64,000 nucleotides of DNA from positions 1 to 64,000 of the forward strand of contig NZ_RBDY01000020.1 in assembly GCF_003626575.1 (NCBI RefSeq), written 5' to 3'. Positions 16,719-25,146 of this stretch are shown one piece after another. Under the pieces are notes generated by a model that did not search any database, was not told where the DNA came from, and saw only the letters and a list, made by a program, of their open reading frames with translations. Position numbers and translations under genes: made by a program. The first letter of the stretch is position 1. Each line of letters begins with the position of its first letter. Source of the stretch: Streptomyces radicis (GTDB taxonomy: Bacteria; Actinomycetota; Actinomycetes; Streptomycetales; Streptomycetaceae).

Positions 16719-17587
16719 GCATCAGCGTCAACGGCCAGGCCACCAGGCCCGCCGCCCGCCCCGGCGACGAGCGCATAAGCCTGGGGCAGGGCATCAGGGA
16801 CTCCCTCGTCGTCACCCGCCGCAATCTGCTCAGGATGCTGCGGATCCCCGAGGTCGTGGTGTTCGGCCTCATCCAGCCGATCATGTTCGTGGTGCTGTTC
16901 AGCTATGTGTTCGGCGGCTCGATCACCCTGCCGGGCGCGGGCAACGACCCCGACGCCTACCGGGCGTTCCTCATGGGCGGCATCTTCGCCCAGACGGTCA
17001 CGTTCGCCACCGCGGGCTCGAGCGCGGGCATCGCCGAGGACATGCAGAAGGGCATCATCGACCGGTTCAGGTCGCTGCCCATGGCCCGCGGCGCGGTGCT
17101 GACCGGGCGCACGTTCGCCGACCTGGTGCAGACCGCCGCCATCCTGCTGGTCCTGGCGCTTGTCGCCCTCGCGGTCGGCTGGCGGATCCACGACGGGCTG
17201 CCCAAGGCGCTGGCCGCGTTCGGCATCCTGCTCCTCTTCGGGTACGCGTTCACCTGGATCGGCGCGCTGATCGGCCTCTCGGTCCGCTCGCCCGAGGCCG
17301 CGACCTCGGGCGGCCTGGTGTGGCTGTTCCCGCTGACGTTCGTCTCCAACGCGTTCGTCCCCTCCGAGAACATGCCGGGCTGGCTCCAGCCCGTCGCCGA
17401 GTGGAATCCCTTCAGCGCCACCGTGCTGGCCGTCCGCGACCTCTTCGGGAACCTTCCGCCCAACTCCCCGACGCCCGACGCCTGGCCCATGCAGCACCCG
17501 GTGCTGGCCTCGCTCATCTGGTCCGCGGTCATCATCGCCGTCTTCCGCACGCTCGCGGTCAGGAAGTACAAGCGCGCCACCGCCTGA
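16715..17587 (+). CDS. ABC exporter permease, DrrB-like
   Basis: A 290-residue ABC-2 type permease with about six membrane segments. Key stretches are VVVFGLIQPIMFVVLFSYVFGGSI, the cytoplasmic loop GIIDRFRSLPMARGAVLTGR that contacts the ATPase, and the closing FVSNAFVPSENMPGWLQ...WNPFS motif typical of DrrB. The GTG start overlaps the DrrA-like stop, so they form one operon. A strong terminator follows at 17,649. Confidence 0.92.
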   Translation: MSISVNGQATRPAARPGDERISLGQGIRDSLVVTRRNLLRMLRIPEVVVFGLIQPIMFVVLFSYVFGGSITLPGAGNDPDAYRAFLMGGIFAQTVTFATAGSSAGIAEDMQKGIIDRFRSLPMARGAVLTGRTFADLVQTAAILLVLALVALAVGWRIHDGLPKALAAFGILLLFGYAFTWIGALIGLSVRSPEAATSGGLVWLFPLTFVSNAFVPSENMPGWLQPVAEWNPFSATVLAVRDLFGNLPPNSPTPDAWPMQHPVLASLIWSAVIIAVFRTLAVRKYKRATA

Positions 17588-17648
17588 CGCGGCGTGACAC
17601 CGTCTCACGTCGTCCCGTACCACCTCACACGTCTCGCACCGCCTCACG

Positions 17649-17671
17649 AGCCCCCGGCGCGGCCGGGGGCT
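17649..17671 (+). terminator. Intrinsic terminator after the DrrAB-like operon
   Basis: Perfect 10-bp stem AGCCCCCGGC / GCCGGGGGCT with a 3-base loop, followed by TTGTGCTTT. It lies 62 bases after the permease stop. Confidence 0.8.
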
Positions 17672-17773
17672 TGTGCTTTCCCGGCCCGGTCCGCAGGATG
17701 ATGCGCCCGGATGCAACGACTCGGCCCGATTCCGCGTGATAGAGGGTGGGTTGACCATGGGAAGGGGGACGCG

Positions 17774-20700
17774 ATGCAGATATCCGCCGGCGGGCTCGCC
17801 GAGCGGCACCTCGCCGATGTGGAGGGCCTGCTCACCCGGGCCGCCGATGAGGAGGTGCGGCGCTCAGGAGGCCGCCTCGACAGTGCCCAGCTGCTGCAAC
17901 GGGCCCGCGCCGCGCTCGCGGAGATCCTGCGCCCCGCCCAGGAGGAGTACGCCGCCTACGCGCAGGCCGAGGCCGAGGGCGCGCCGGTGCGGCTGGCCGA
18001 CCGGTTCGCGCCCCGCGCGTCGGCCGGGGCGTGCGCCGCCGCGCTGGGCGCGGGGCTGGCCACCGTGCTGCTCATCGGCGGCCTCGAGGAGTCGGCGACC
18101 ACCGCGTTCGTCGACGCCGGAATCGTCGCAGCGGCCGCCCTCCTCGGCTTCGCGCTCCAGGCCGTGGTCGCGCACCAGTGGTCCGCCGAGCGCCACGCGG
18201 GCAGCCGGAACCAGCCGGGCGGCGTCGAGCAGCTCCGCCTCGCCTGGCTCGCCGCGCTCGAAGTGCGGGGCGTCAGGCCGTGGTTCGAGCAGCAGCGCGT
18301 CGTCGCGCCCCGCCGCGACCCGCTGGGCCGCGACAAGGGCGACGCCCGCCGCCCCGCGCCGCGGGCCAGGGACCGCAGCGGGGTGGCCCGCACGCGTTCC
18401 GTGCTGACCCGTTCGTTCGACCGGCTTCCCGACCCGGGGCATCCGTTCATCGGGCGCCGCAGTCAGCTGATCCAGCTCACCCAGTGGGTCAACCGCGACC
18501 GGGCCAGGACCGAGACCCGGCCCACCGTCGTCGTCCTGCACGGCCCTTCGGGCTCGGGCCGCACGATGCTGGCGCGGTGGGCGGCGCACGAGCTGCGTGA
18601 GCTGTTCCGCGGCGCGTGCCTGGTGGACCTGCGCGGCCAGAGCGAGAGCCCCCTGCACACCAGGGACGCGATCCTGCACCTGCTCAACCGCCTCGGCGCC
18701 TCGCGCGAGCAGCTGCTCTTCCGCGAGGGCGCGGGCCAGAGCGCCGACCCGGCCCAGCTGCGCCGCCTCGCCGAGCGCTACCACCAGCACCTCGCGGAGC
18801 TGCCGGTGATCATCATCCTGGACGACGCCACCGACGCCGAGCAGGTCCGCACCCTGATCCCGCCGCGCTCGGCGTCGCTCGTGCTGGTCACCGCCGCCGA
18901 GCCGCTGGCCCTCGACCCCGATCTGCCCGCGTCCGTGCACCACATGGCGCTCGGCCCGCTGGACCTGGCCGCGTCGGAGGAGCTGCTGCGCGCCTCCGTC
19001 ACCGACGGCGCCAGCATCGCGCCCGGGCCCTACGACGAGGCCGCGTGGCGCCGCGTCACCGAGCTGAGCGACGGCCGCCCGCTGCTGCTGCGCATGGTCG
19101 GCTCCGCGCTCGACGAGCGCTCCCCCGCCCAGCTCGCCGAGGACCTCTCGGCGTACGGGCCACCGGGCGGCGGCCTCGACCCGGCCGAGCGCGCCATGCG
19201 CCTGCGCTACGCCGACCAGCCCGAGATCGCCCGCCGCCTGCTGCGCCGCCTCGCGCTGGTCGGCCGCGCGAGCCTGGGCGCGCGCGCCGCCGCCGCACTG
19301 CTCGACGTCGGGCAGCAGGAGGCCGCGCGCCAGCTGGAGCAGCTGACGGGCGCGGGGCTGCTGCGGCATGTCCGCGGCAACCGTTACCGGCTGCACGACC
19401 TGGTCCGCCGCTTCGCGCGCGCCCGGCTGCACGACGAGGAGACCGACGAGGAGCGCTCGGCCGCGCAGGAGCGGCTGATCCGCAGCTACGCCGAGCTCGC
19501 CGACACCGTGATCCGGCTCGTGGACGGCAAGACCTCGACCCGCGCCGACGTGCTGCCCGCCTCCGCCGGCGGCCATGGCTTCGCGTCGCTCGACGCCGCG
19601 CTGCGCTGGCTCGACGACGAGACCAGCTTCATCACCTCGACGCTCCGCCACGCCGACGAGCGCGTGGACCGCACGGCCGTGCAGCACCTCCTGGGCGCGC
19701 TGTGCGACTACTGCCTCCTGCGCGGCGACCTCTACCGCCTCGGCGAGCTGAACGAGCTGACCCAGGCGGTCAACCAGGGCCTGCTCACCCGCTCCGTCCA
19801 GTGGCGCACGGGCGTCGCGGCCCGGCAGCTGGGCGAGCTCGACAAGGCGCGTTCCACCCTGGCCTCGGTGGTCACCCTCTACCAGCGCGCGCACAACGAG
19901 GCGGGCACCGCGCGCGCCCTGCGCGACCTCGGCATCACGCTCCAGCACCAGGGCCAGCTGCGCGAGGCGGGCGAGAAGCTGCGGGAGGCGCTGGCGCTCC
20001 AGGAGGGCGAGGCGCTGGACGGCGACCGGGCGTGGACGCTGCACGCGCTCGCGGCCGTCGAGCGCGAACGCGGCCGGATCGTCGCCGCGCGCGGCATGCT
20101 GCGCGAGGCGCTGCGGCTGCACCAGGGCTCGGGCAGCGTGCACGGCGAGGCGTGGACCCGCTTCCAGCTGGGGCAGACGCTGCTCCTCGCCGGGGAGATC
20201 GCGCCCGCCGAGCGCGAGCTGCGGTTCTCGCTCGACCTGTACGAGCGCTCGCGCGACGTGCGCGGCGTCGCCTGGGCCATGACCGAGCTCGGCCTGGCCC
20301 GCGTCCACGACGGCGACCCCGTGGCCGCCCAGGAGCAGCTGACCACCGCGCTGGCCAGGCACCGCGAGACGGAGGACGCGCGCGGCGAGGCGTGGACCCT
20401 GTACGACCTGGGCCACGCCCTGGAGGACGCGGGCGACGGCACGGGCGCGGTGCGCACGCTCGAGCAGGCGCGGAACATGTTCAGCCGCATGCGGGACGTC
20501 TACGGCCTGGCCTGCGCCCGCCACCACTCGGCGAGGATCACGCGGGACATCAGGGCGGACAGCACGGGATCGTTGCGCAACAGCGGCTTCGCGCGGCAGC
20601 TGCTGACCGACGCCAGGCGTGACTTCGAGCGCGCCGGGGTGACCCATGGCGAGGCGTGGTGCTGCCTCGAGCTGACGGTGATCGAGGCCGGGAACGAACG

Positions 20701-21052
20701 GCTCGGGCAGGCGCTCGGGTTGGCCGACGAGGCGCTGCGGCTGTTCGCCCAGGGGTATGGCGAGGGGCCCGACGCGCGGGGCGGCGACTGGGCGCAGTTC
20801 CTGCGGTGCACCCTGCTGCCGCTGGCCTCACCCGGCGGCTCCGAGGTCGGCGAGGCCGTCGCACAGGAGGAGCTGGCGGAGCTCCTGCGTGCCGAGCACC
20901 CGCTGCGCGACCCGCGCCTGACGGACGCCGCGCACACCTACGCCATGATGCTCCAGCGCGGCCAGGGCCCTGAGTCGGGCTGGACCGCCTGGCGGCTCGG
21001 CATGGTCCCGCGGCGCGGCGCCCGGGATGTGATCGGCGTGACGACCGCCTAG
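17774..21052 (+). CDS. Large P-loop NTPase with TPR repeats, two membrane segments
   Basis: A 1092-residue multidomain protein. Residues 1-85 are helical; two hydrophobic segments (ACAAALGAGLATVLLIGGL and AGIVAAAALLGFALQAVVA) fall at about 88-137. A STAND/AfsR-type ATPase domain follows, with P-loop GPSGSGRT (257-264) and Walker B VIIILDDATD, then the LSDGRPLLLRMVG motif, a winged-helix-like segment (YRLHDLVRRFARARL) and many TPR units to the C-terminus. The usual P-loop lysine is arginine here. Such proteins act as signal-responsive switches; the membrane segments suggest sensing at the membrane. Start ATG 17774 has GAAGGGGGA just upstream. Target unknown. Confidence 0.8.
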   Translation: MQISAGGLAERHLADVEGLLTRAADEEVRRSGGRLDSAQLLQRARAALAEILRPAQEEYAAYAQAEAEGAPVRLADRFAPRASAGACAAALGAGLATVLLIGGLEESATTAFVDAGIVAAAALLGFALQAVVAHQWSAERHAGSRNQPGGVEQLRLAWLAALEVRGVRPWFEQQRVVAPRRDPLGRDKGDARRPAPRARDRSGVARTRSVLTRSFDRLPDPGHPFIGRRSQLIQLTQWVNRDRARTETRPTVVVLHGPSGSGRTMLARWAAHELRELFRGACLVDLRGQSESPLHTRDAILHLLNRLGASREQLLFREGAGQSADPAQLRRLAERYHQHLAELPVIIILDDATDAEQVRTLIPPRSASLVLVTAAEPLALDPDLPASVHHMALGPLDLAASEELLRASVTDGASIAPGPYDEAAWRRVTELSDGRPLLLRMVGSALDERSPAQLAEDLSAYGPPGGGLDPAERAMRLRYADQPEIARRLLRRLALVGRASLGARAAAALLDVGQQEAARQLEQLTGAGLLRHVRGNRYRLHDLVRRFARARLHDEETDEERSAAQERLIRSYAELADTVIRLVDGKTSTRADVLPASAGGHGFASLDAALRWLDDETSFITSTLRHADERVDRTAVQHLLGALCDYCLLRGDLYRLGELNELTQAVNQGLLTRSVQWRTGVAARQLGELDKARSTLASVVTLYQRAHNEAGTARALRDLGITLQHQGQLREAGEKLREALALQEGEALDGDRAWTLHALAAVERERGRIVAARGMLREALRLHQGSGSVHGEAWTRFQLGQTLLLAGEIAPAERELRFSLDLYERSRDVRGVAWAMTELGLARVHDGDPVAAQEQLTTALARHRETEDARGEAWTLYDLGHALEDAGDGTGAVRTLEQARNMFSRMRDVYGLACARHHSARITRDIRADSTGSLRNSGFARQLLTDARRDFERAGVTHGEAWCCLELTVIEAGNERLGQALGLADEALRLFAQGYGEGPDARGGDWAQFLRCTLLPLASPGGSEVGEAVAQEELAELLRAEHPLRDPRLTDAAHTYAMMLQRGQGPESGWTAWRLGMVPRRGARDVIGVTTA

Positions 21053-21151
21053 ACCGTCACCGGTCGTCGCCGATCGCCGCTGATCGTCGCGCACGTGCTG
21101 CTCGGTGTACCTCGGAAGGCACCTCGGAAGGGGACGAACGCCCCGGGAGGC

Positions 21152-21397
21152 TCAGGAGCGGGAGGGCTGCCGGTCGCCGCCGGCGGTCTCCTTCTCCCGC
21201 TCCTTCCCCTGGTGTTCGTCGTGTGCCGCCGCCACGGGGTCGTTCTCCGGGACGGCGATCCTTCCGAGGTGCTTGCTCATGGACTTCAACAGGATCCAGA
21301 CACCCACGCCAAGGACCGCGAACACGATGAAGCCGAGCACGCCCGGCGTCACCGTGTACTCGTTCAGCTCCTCGGCGAGGGGCAGCAACTCACTCAT
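21152..21397 (-). CDS. Small single-pass membrane protein next to mca
   Basis: An 81-residue protein: a short N-terminus, one membrane helix (GVLGFIVFAVLGVGVWILL) and a charged cytoplasmic tail rich in Lys, Glu and Gln. It begins four bases after the mca stop on the same strand, so it is co-transcribed with mca. Similar small proteins sit beside mca in other actinobacteria, but no function is known to me. Confidence 0.75.
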   Translation of the reverse strand: MSELLPLAEELNEYTVTPGVLGFIVFAVLGVGVWILLKSMSKHLGRIAVPENDPVAAAHDEHQGKEREKETAGGDRQPSRS

Positions 21398-21401
21398 GCC
21401 G

Positions 21402-22274
21402 TCAATTCTCCCGGATGCCCGCGAAGAGGTCGGACTCGGGTAGCGAGGTGTCCACGCGGGTGCGGGCCAGCTCGTAGTCCTCGGTCGGCCAGACCTCCTG
21501 CTGAAGGTCGAGCGGCACCCTGAACCAGCCGCCGTCGGGGTCGATCTGGGTGGCGTGCGCGATCAGCGCCTTGTCGCGGACCGCGAAGAAGTCGGCGCAC
21601 GGCACGCGCGTCGTCAGCTGCCGCTCGGGCCGGTCGCCGTCGTCCCAGCGCTCGAGCCACTCGCCGTAGGGCGACTCAAGACCCCGCGTGATGAGCGCCT
21701 CGTGGAGCGCGACGGTGCGCGGCTTGTTGAAGCCCTGGTTGTAGTAGAGCTTCAACGGCGTCCACGGCTCCCCGGCCTCGGGGTAACGCGTCGGGTCGCC
21801 CGCCGCCTCGAACGCCACCATCGAGATCTTGTGCGTCATGATGTGGTCGGGGTGCGGATAGCCGCCGTTCTCGTCGTACGTCGTCATCACGTGCGGCCGG
21901 AACGAACGGATCAGCCGCACCAGCGCCTCGGCCGCGACCTCGACGTCCTGGAGGCCGAAGCAGCCGTCGGGCAGCGGCGGTAGCGGGTCGCCCTCGGGGA
22001 GCCCCGAGTCGACGAAGCCGAGCCACGCCTGCTTGACGCCGAGGATCTCGCGGGCCTCGGCCATCTCCTTGGCCCGCACCTCGTGGATGTGCTCCTCGAT
22101 GTAGGCGTCGCCCTGGAGCTTGGGATTGAGGATCGAGCCCCGCTCCCCGCCCGTGCAGGTCGCGACGAGCACGTCGACGCCCTCCGATACGTATTTCGCC
22201 ATGGTCGCCGCGCCCTTGCTGGACTCGTCGTCCGGATGGGCATGCACCGCCATGAGTCGCAGCTGCTCGGTCAA
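21402..22274 (-). CDS. mca: Mycothiol S-conjugate amidase
   Basis: A 290-residue zinc hydrolase of the LmbE/MshB fold that cleaves mycothiol conjugates of electrophiles and antibiotics into mercapturates for export. Zinc ligands are in HAHPDDE (His13 and Asp16) and in GGYPHPDHIMTHK. Other family stretches are CTGGERGSILNPKLQGDAY and WLGFVDSGLPEGDPLPPLP. I use the TTG at 22274 because it gives the conserved N-terminus (TEQLRLMAVHAHPDDESSKG) and GAGGGA lies upstream. It identifies the host as an actinobacterium, and the detoxification role would suit a secondary-metabolite producer. Confidence 0.95.
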   Translation of the reverse strand: MTEQLRLMAVHAHPDDESSKGAATMAKYVSEGVDVLVATCTGGERGSILNPKLQGDAYIEEHIHEVRAKEMAEAREILGVKQAWLGFVDSGLPEGDPLPPLPDGCFGLQDVEVAAEALVRLIRSFRPHVMTTYDENGGYPHPDHIMTHKISMVAFEAAGDPTRYPEAGEPWTPLKLYYNQGFNKPRTVALHEALITRGLESPYGEWLERWDDGDRPERQLTTRVPCADFFAVRDKALIAHATQIDPDGGWFRVPLDLQQEVWPTEDYELARTRVDTSLPESDLFAGIREN

Positions 22275-22330
22275 GACTGTTCCCTCGTCGTCTGGGTCCG
22301 GTCGGTCGTCGGGCCTGGGCCGTCGCCTTC

Positions 22331-22336
22331 TATAGT
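22331..22336 (+). promoter_or_regulatory. Candidate -10 element upstream of the DUF4307 gene
   Basis: TATAGT in the 130-base divergent spacer between mca and the DUF4307 gene is a near-consensus -10 hexamer that would give a leader of about 60 bases. The -35 region is weak. Confidence 0.4.
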
Positions 22337-22404
22337 GACGGATGGACCGGCGCGGCCATTCCGCATTTCCGCCGGTCGTCGTCTCACCACGAGGACCGAG
22401 TGCC

Positions 22405-22827
22405 ATGGCTGATCCGCGAGCGGGGCTCCCCGAGGGCCGCTACGGCAGGCGCGGCTCCGACGACGCCAGGACCGACAGGCGGCTCACGGTGATCGGCCTC
22501 GCGCTCGGGGCCGTGTTGCTCGGCTTCGTCGCGTGGGCGGGGTTCTCCTACATCGGCGAGCAGCAGGTCACGGGCCAGCTCACCGGCTTCGACGTGGTCT
22601 CCGACGAGGAGATCCAGGTCAACGTCGCGGTCCGCAAGCCGTCGGGCGCCGACGGCGTGTGCACCGTCCGCGCCCAGGCCGACGACGGCCTCGAGGTGGG
22701 CAGGGGCGACTTCAGGTTCGACGACGAGGGCGACAGCGTGCACCGCGCCGTGACGCTGCGTACCACGCAGCGTGCCACCTCGGCCGAGCTGATGGGCTGT
22801 TCCGAGGCGGCGGAAGCCGCGCGATAG
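22405..22827 (+). CDS. DUF4307 membrane protein
   Basis: A 140-residue protein with a charged N-terminus (RAGLPEGRYGRRGSDDARTD), one membrane helix (LTVIGLALGAVLLGFVAWAGF) and an extracytoplasmic beta-rich domain ending in a conserved GCSEAAEAA-type tail. This matches the actinobacterial DUF4307 family, which is regularly found between mca and greA, as here. Function is unknown. GAGGA nine bases upstream supports the ATG. Confidence 0.85.
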   Translation: MADPRAGLPEGRYGRRGSDDARTDRRLTVIGLALGAVLLGFVAWAGFSYIGEQQVTGQLTGFDVVSDEEIQVNVAVRKPSGADGVCTVRAQADDGLEVGRGDFRFDDEGDSVHRAVTLRTTQRATSAELMGCSEAAEAAR

Positions 22828-22986
22828 GCCCGGTGGGTTTTGTCCCGGCAGCGGAGGGTAATCCTTCCGGACATCGACAGGCATTGTTAGAGTCGATATT
22901 TCGATCGACGATCGCCCGCCCAGGACTGAGGATGTCCGGGTCGGGCCTTGTTTTTATCCCCCTCTCGTCTACTTCGAGGAGCACCT

Positions 22987-23487
22987 GTGACGCAGACCAG
23001 CGACACTGTCACCTGGCTGACCCAGGAGGCGCATGACCAGCTCAGGGCCGAGCTGGATCACCTGTCGGGTCCTGCCCGCACCGAGATCGCGAAGAAGATC
23101 GAGCAGGCGCGTGAAGAAGGGGACCTGAAGGAGAACGCCGGGTACCACGCGGCCAAGGAGGAGCAGGGGAAGATGGAGGCGCGCGTGCGCCAGCTCACCC
23201 AGCTCCTGGAGAGTGCGCAGGTCGGCGAGGCCCCCGCCGACACCGGTGTCGTGGCCCCGGGGATGGTGGTCACCATCGCGTTCGACGGCGACGAGGACGA
23301 CACCATGACGTTCCTGCTCGCCTCCCGTGAGTTCGCCACGTCCGACATCGAGACCTACTCGCCGCAGTCCCCGCTCGGCGGTGGCGTCAACGGCAAGAAG
23401 GTCGGCGACGACGCGGAGTACACCCTTCCCAACGGCAACGTCGCACGCGTCAAGGTGCTCGAGGCGAAGCCGTACCAGGCGGGCTGA
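22987..23487 (+). CDS. greA: Transcription elongation factor GreA
   Basis: A 166-residue factor that enters the RNA polymerase secondary channel and stimulates cleavage of backtracked RNA. The N-terminal coiled coil contains the acidic tip EEGDLKENAGYHAAKEEQ. The C-terminal domain has SPLGGGVNGKKVGDDAEYTLPNG. The GTG at 22987 is the start: GAGGAG precedes it and the family N-terminus (TWLTQEAHDQLRAELDHL) follows at once. A terminator-like hairpin overlaps the stop codon. Confidence 0.95.
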   Translation: MTQTSDTVTWLTQEAHDQLRAELDHLSGPARTEIAKKIEQAREEGDLKENAGYHAAKEEQGKMEARVRQLTQLLESAQVGEAPADTGVVAPGMVVTIAFDGDEDDTMTFLLASREFATSDIETYSPQSPLGGGVNGKKVGDDAEYTLPNGNVARVKVLEAKPYQAG

Positions 23488-23510
23488 CACGCCCCGGTGA
23501 GGGGGCGTCA
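23485..23510 (+). terminator. Hairpin overlapping the greA stop codon
   Basis: TGACACGCCCC and GGGGGCGTCA pair (with a small bulge) around the loop GGTGA. The left arm begins at the greA stop codon. There is no T-run. Confidence 0.5.
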
Positions 23511-23604
23511 GAAACGCCGGGTAGCCTCATGGGCTCTTGCTGAAGCAACGCGCCACCGTCGTTCGGGGGTTCGGCAGGCGCGCCCATGAGATGAGGGAAC
23601 ATTC

Positions 23605-24855
23605 ATGACTGACGACGCGGCCAAGGCCGCGATACGCCGGGGTGCCGCGCTGGCGCTCGCGGTGACCGGGAGCCTGGTGCTCACGGCCTGCGGCGGTGAC
23701 GGGGAGGCGGCCTCCGGCGAGGGGAACGGGAACGGGGACGGGCTGGAGGCGAGCTGGGCGACGACGCCCGCTCCCTCCGGCGAGTACGACGGGGCCCTTC
23801 CCGCGCCCCGGCTCTGGGTGGCCGAGAGCACCGTCGTGGTGGCCGGGACCGCGGGGGTCACGGCGTACGACCGTGCCTCGGGCGAGCCCGGCTGGGAGCT
23901 GCCCGCCCCTGACGGCGCGGGGGAGCTGTGCGCCGCTTCCGACTCCACCAACGCCGCGGGCGTCGGCGCCCTGCTCTACGCCGCGGCCGACGACCCCGAG
24001 AGCTGCTCGGTCGTCGTCGCCGTCGACGCGGGCGGCGAAGGCCAGCCGCTGTGGACCGGGACGATGCCGAGTGAGGGCTCGTCCTACGGGGCCGAGATCT
24101 TCGTCGGCGACGAGGCGATCACGGCCTCCAACGGCGACGTCGCGCAGTTCTCGATCGAGGGCGAGCCGGTGGCGCTGCCCGAGGTGCCGGGCGGGCCCGA
24201 GTGTGTGGACGGCGCGGACTGGACGGCCAGCGCCTCGCACCTGTTCGCGCTGAGCGACTGCGGCACGTTCGGCGACGCGTACCAGCTCTCCGCCTTCCCC
24301 ACGGCCGGTGGTGAGGCGCTGTGGACCCTCGAGAACGCCTCGGAGGACTACCGCCTCGCCAACGGCATGCCGGGCGACCTGCCCACGCTGCGCACGAGCG
24401 ACGACCTGCTGGTGACGTTCGGGGAGACCGGCGAGCCCGTCTCCGAGGTCCCGGCCGACAACGGCACCGACGAGTGGGACTTCTCGCCCGCCCTGCACCT
24501 GTCGCTCGTCCAGGGAGCCACGCTGCTCGCCGGCTCCTTGACCATGTCGGTCGACGGCGGCGAGGGCGCGGCGTACGACCTGGCCACGGGCGAGGAGATC
24601 TGGCGTGAGCCGCTCCCCTCGCTGTACGACCTCTTCCCCGGCACGGACGGCGCGCTGCTGATGGACGGGGACGGGATCGGCACGGCGACGGGCGTCATCG
24701 CCTTCGAGGTGGACCCGGCCACCGGCTCGAGGACCGAGCTGGGAGCGATCACCGACCTCCCCACCGCGGCGACGGTGGTGGACGGCACGCTCTACGCGCT
24801 CCTCCACGACGAGGAGGAGGACACGACGTCGGTGGAGGCTTACCCGCTGTCCTAG
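23605..24855 (+). CDS. Lipoprotein with PQQ-like beta-propeller
   Basis: A 416-residue secreted protein. The signal peptide ends in a lipobox (LVLTAC, Cys29), so the mature protein is anchored to the outer face of the membrane. A Gly/Glu/Asn-rich linker follows, then repeated blades of the PQQ-like type (VTAYDRASGEPGWELPAP, AAYDLATGEEIWREPLP), which fold into a beta-propeller. Such proteins are thought to be binding or scaffold proteins; no enzyme motif is visible. The sequence is strongly acidic. It stands alone and is followed by a double hairpin. Confidence 0.85.
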   Translation: MTDDAAKAAIRRGAALALAVTGSLVLTACGGDGEAASGEGNGNGDGLEASWATTPAPSGEYDGALPAPRLWVAESTVVVAGTAGVTAYDRASGEPGWELPAPDGAGELCAASDSTNAAGVGALLYAAADDPESCSVVVAVDAGGEGQPLWTGTMPSEGSSYGAEIFVGDEAITASNGDVAQFSIEGEPVALPEVPGGPECVDGADWTASASHLFALSDCGTFGDAYQLSAFPTAGGEALWTLENASEDYRLANGMPGDLPTLRTSDDLLVTFGETGEPVSEVPADNGTDEWDFSPALHLSLVQGATLLAGSLTMSVDGGEGAAYDLATGEEIWREPLPSLYDLFPGTDGALLMDGDGIGTATGVIAFEVDPATGSRTELGAITDLPTAATVVDGTLYALLHDEEEDTTSVEAYPLS

Positions 24856-24863
24856 CGGCGTGA

Positions 24864-24963
24864 GTTGAACGGCCCCGAGGTGGGCCGTTCAACGCGAGTT
24901 GGCCGGTCGGTCGCGTGCGTCGCGCGCGCGTGCGCCGATGCCTGCGTCGATCGGCCAACTCGC
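24864..24963 (+). terminator. Adjacent double hairpin at the left edge of the biosynthetic cluster
   Basis: Hairpin 1 has perfect 12-bp arms, GTTGAACGGCCC (24864-24875) and GGGCCGTTCAAC (24882-24893), around a 6-base loop. Hairpin 2 starts on the next base with perfect 12-bp arms GCGAGTTGGCCG (24894-24905) and CGGCCAACTCGC (24952-24963) enclosing 46 bases of GC-rich sequence. It follows the lipoprotein stop by 9 bases. The rest of the 291-base spacer to 25,147 holds only a possible -10 (TATGCT, 25057-25062). Confidence 0.6.
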
Positions 24964-25146
24964 GGTCGTCGTGTCCGCGCTCCGGCACACGGACCGTCAA
25001 CTCATGGGAGCGCACGCCCGATTTCAAAGACCCGTACGTTCCCCTTCACGAGTCTGTATGCTCGTCACCTGCACCACCCGCCTCTTCTTCATCTGCCGGC
25101 CGCTCGGGCACGCTGCGGGGGAACCCCGCGGAGGGAGGGTGATTCC

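Noticed and set aside
17864..20647. 927-codon minus-strand frame opposite the large P-loop/TPR gene
   Set aside because: Antisense shadow of a strongly coding, domain-rich plus-strand gene; it has no recognisable domains itself.
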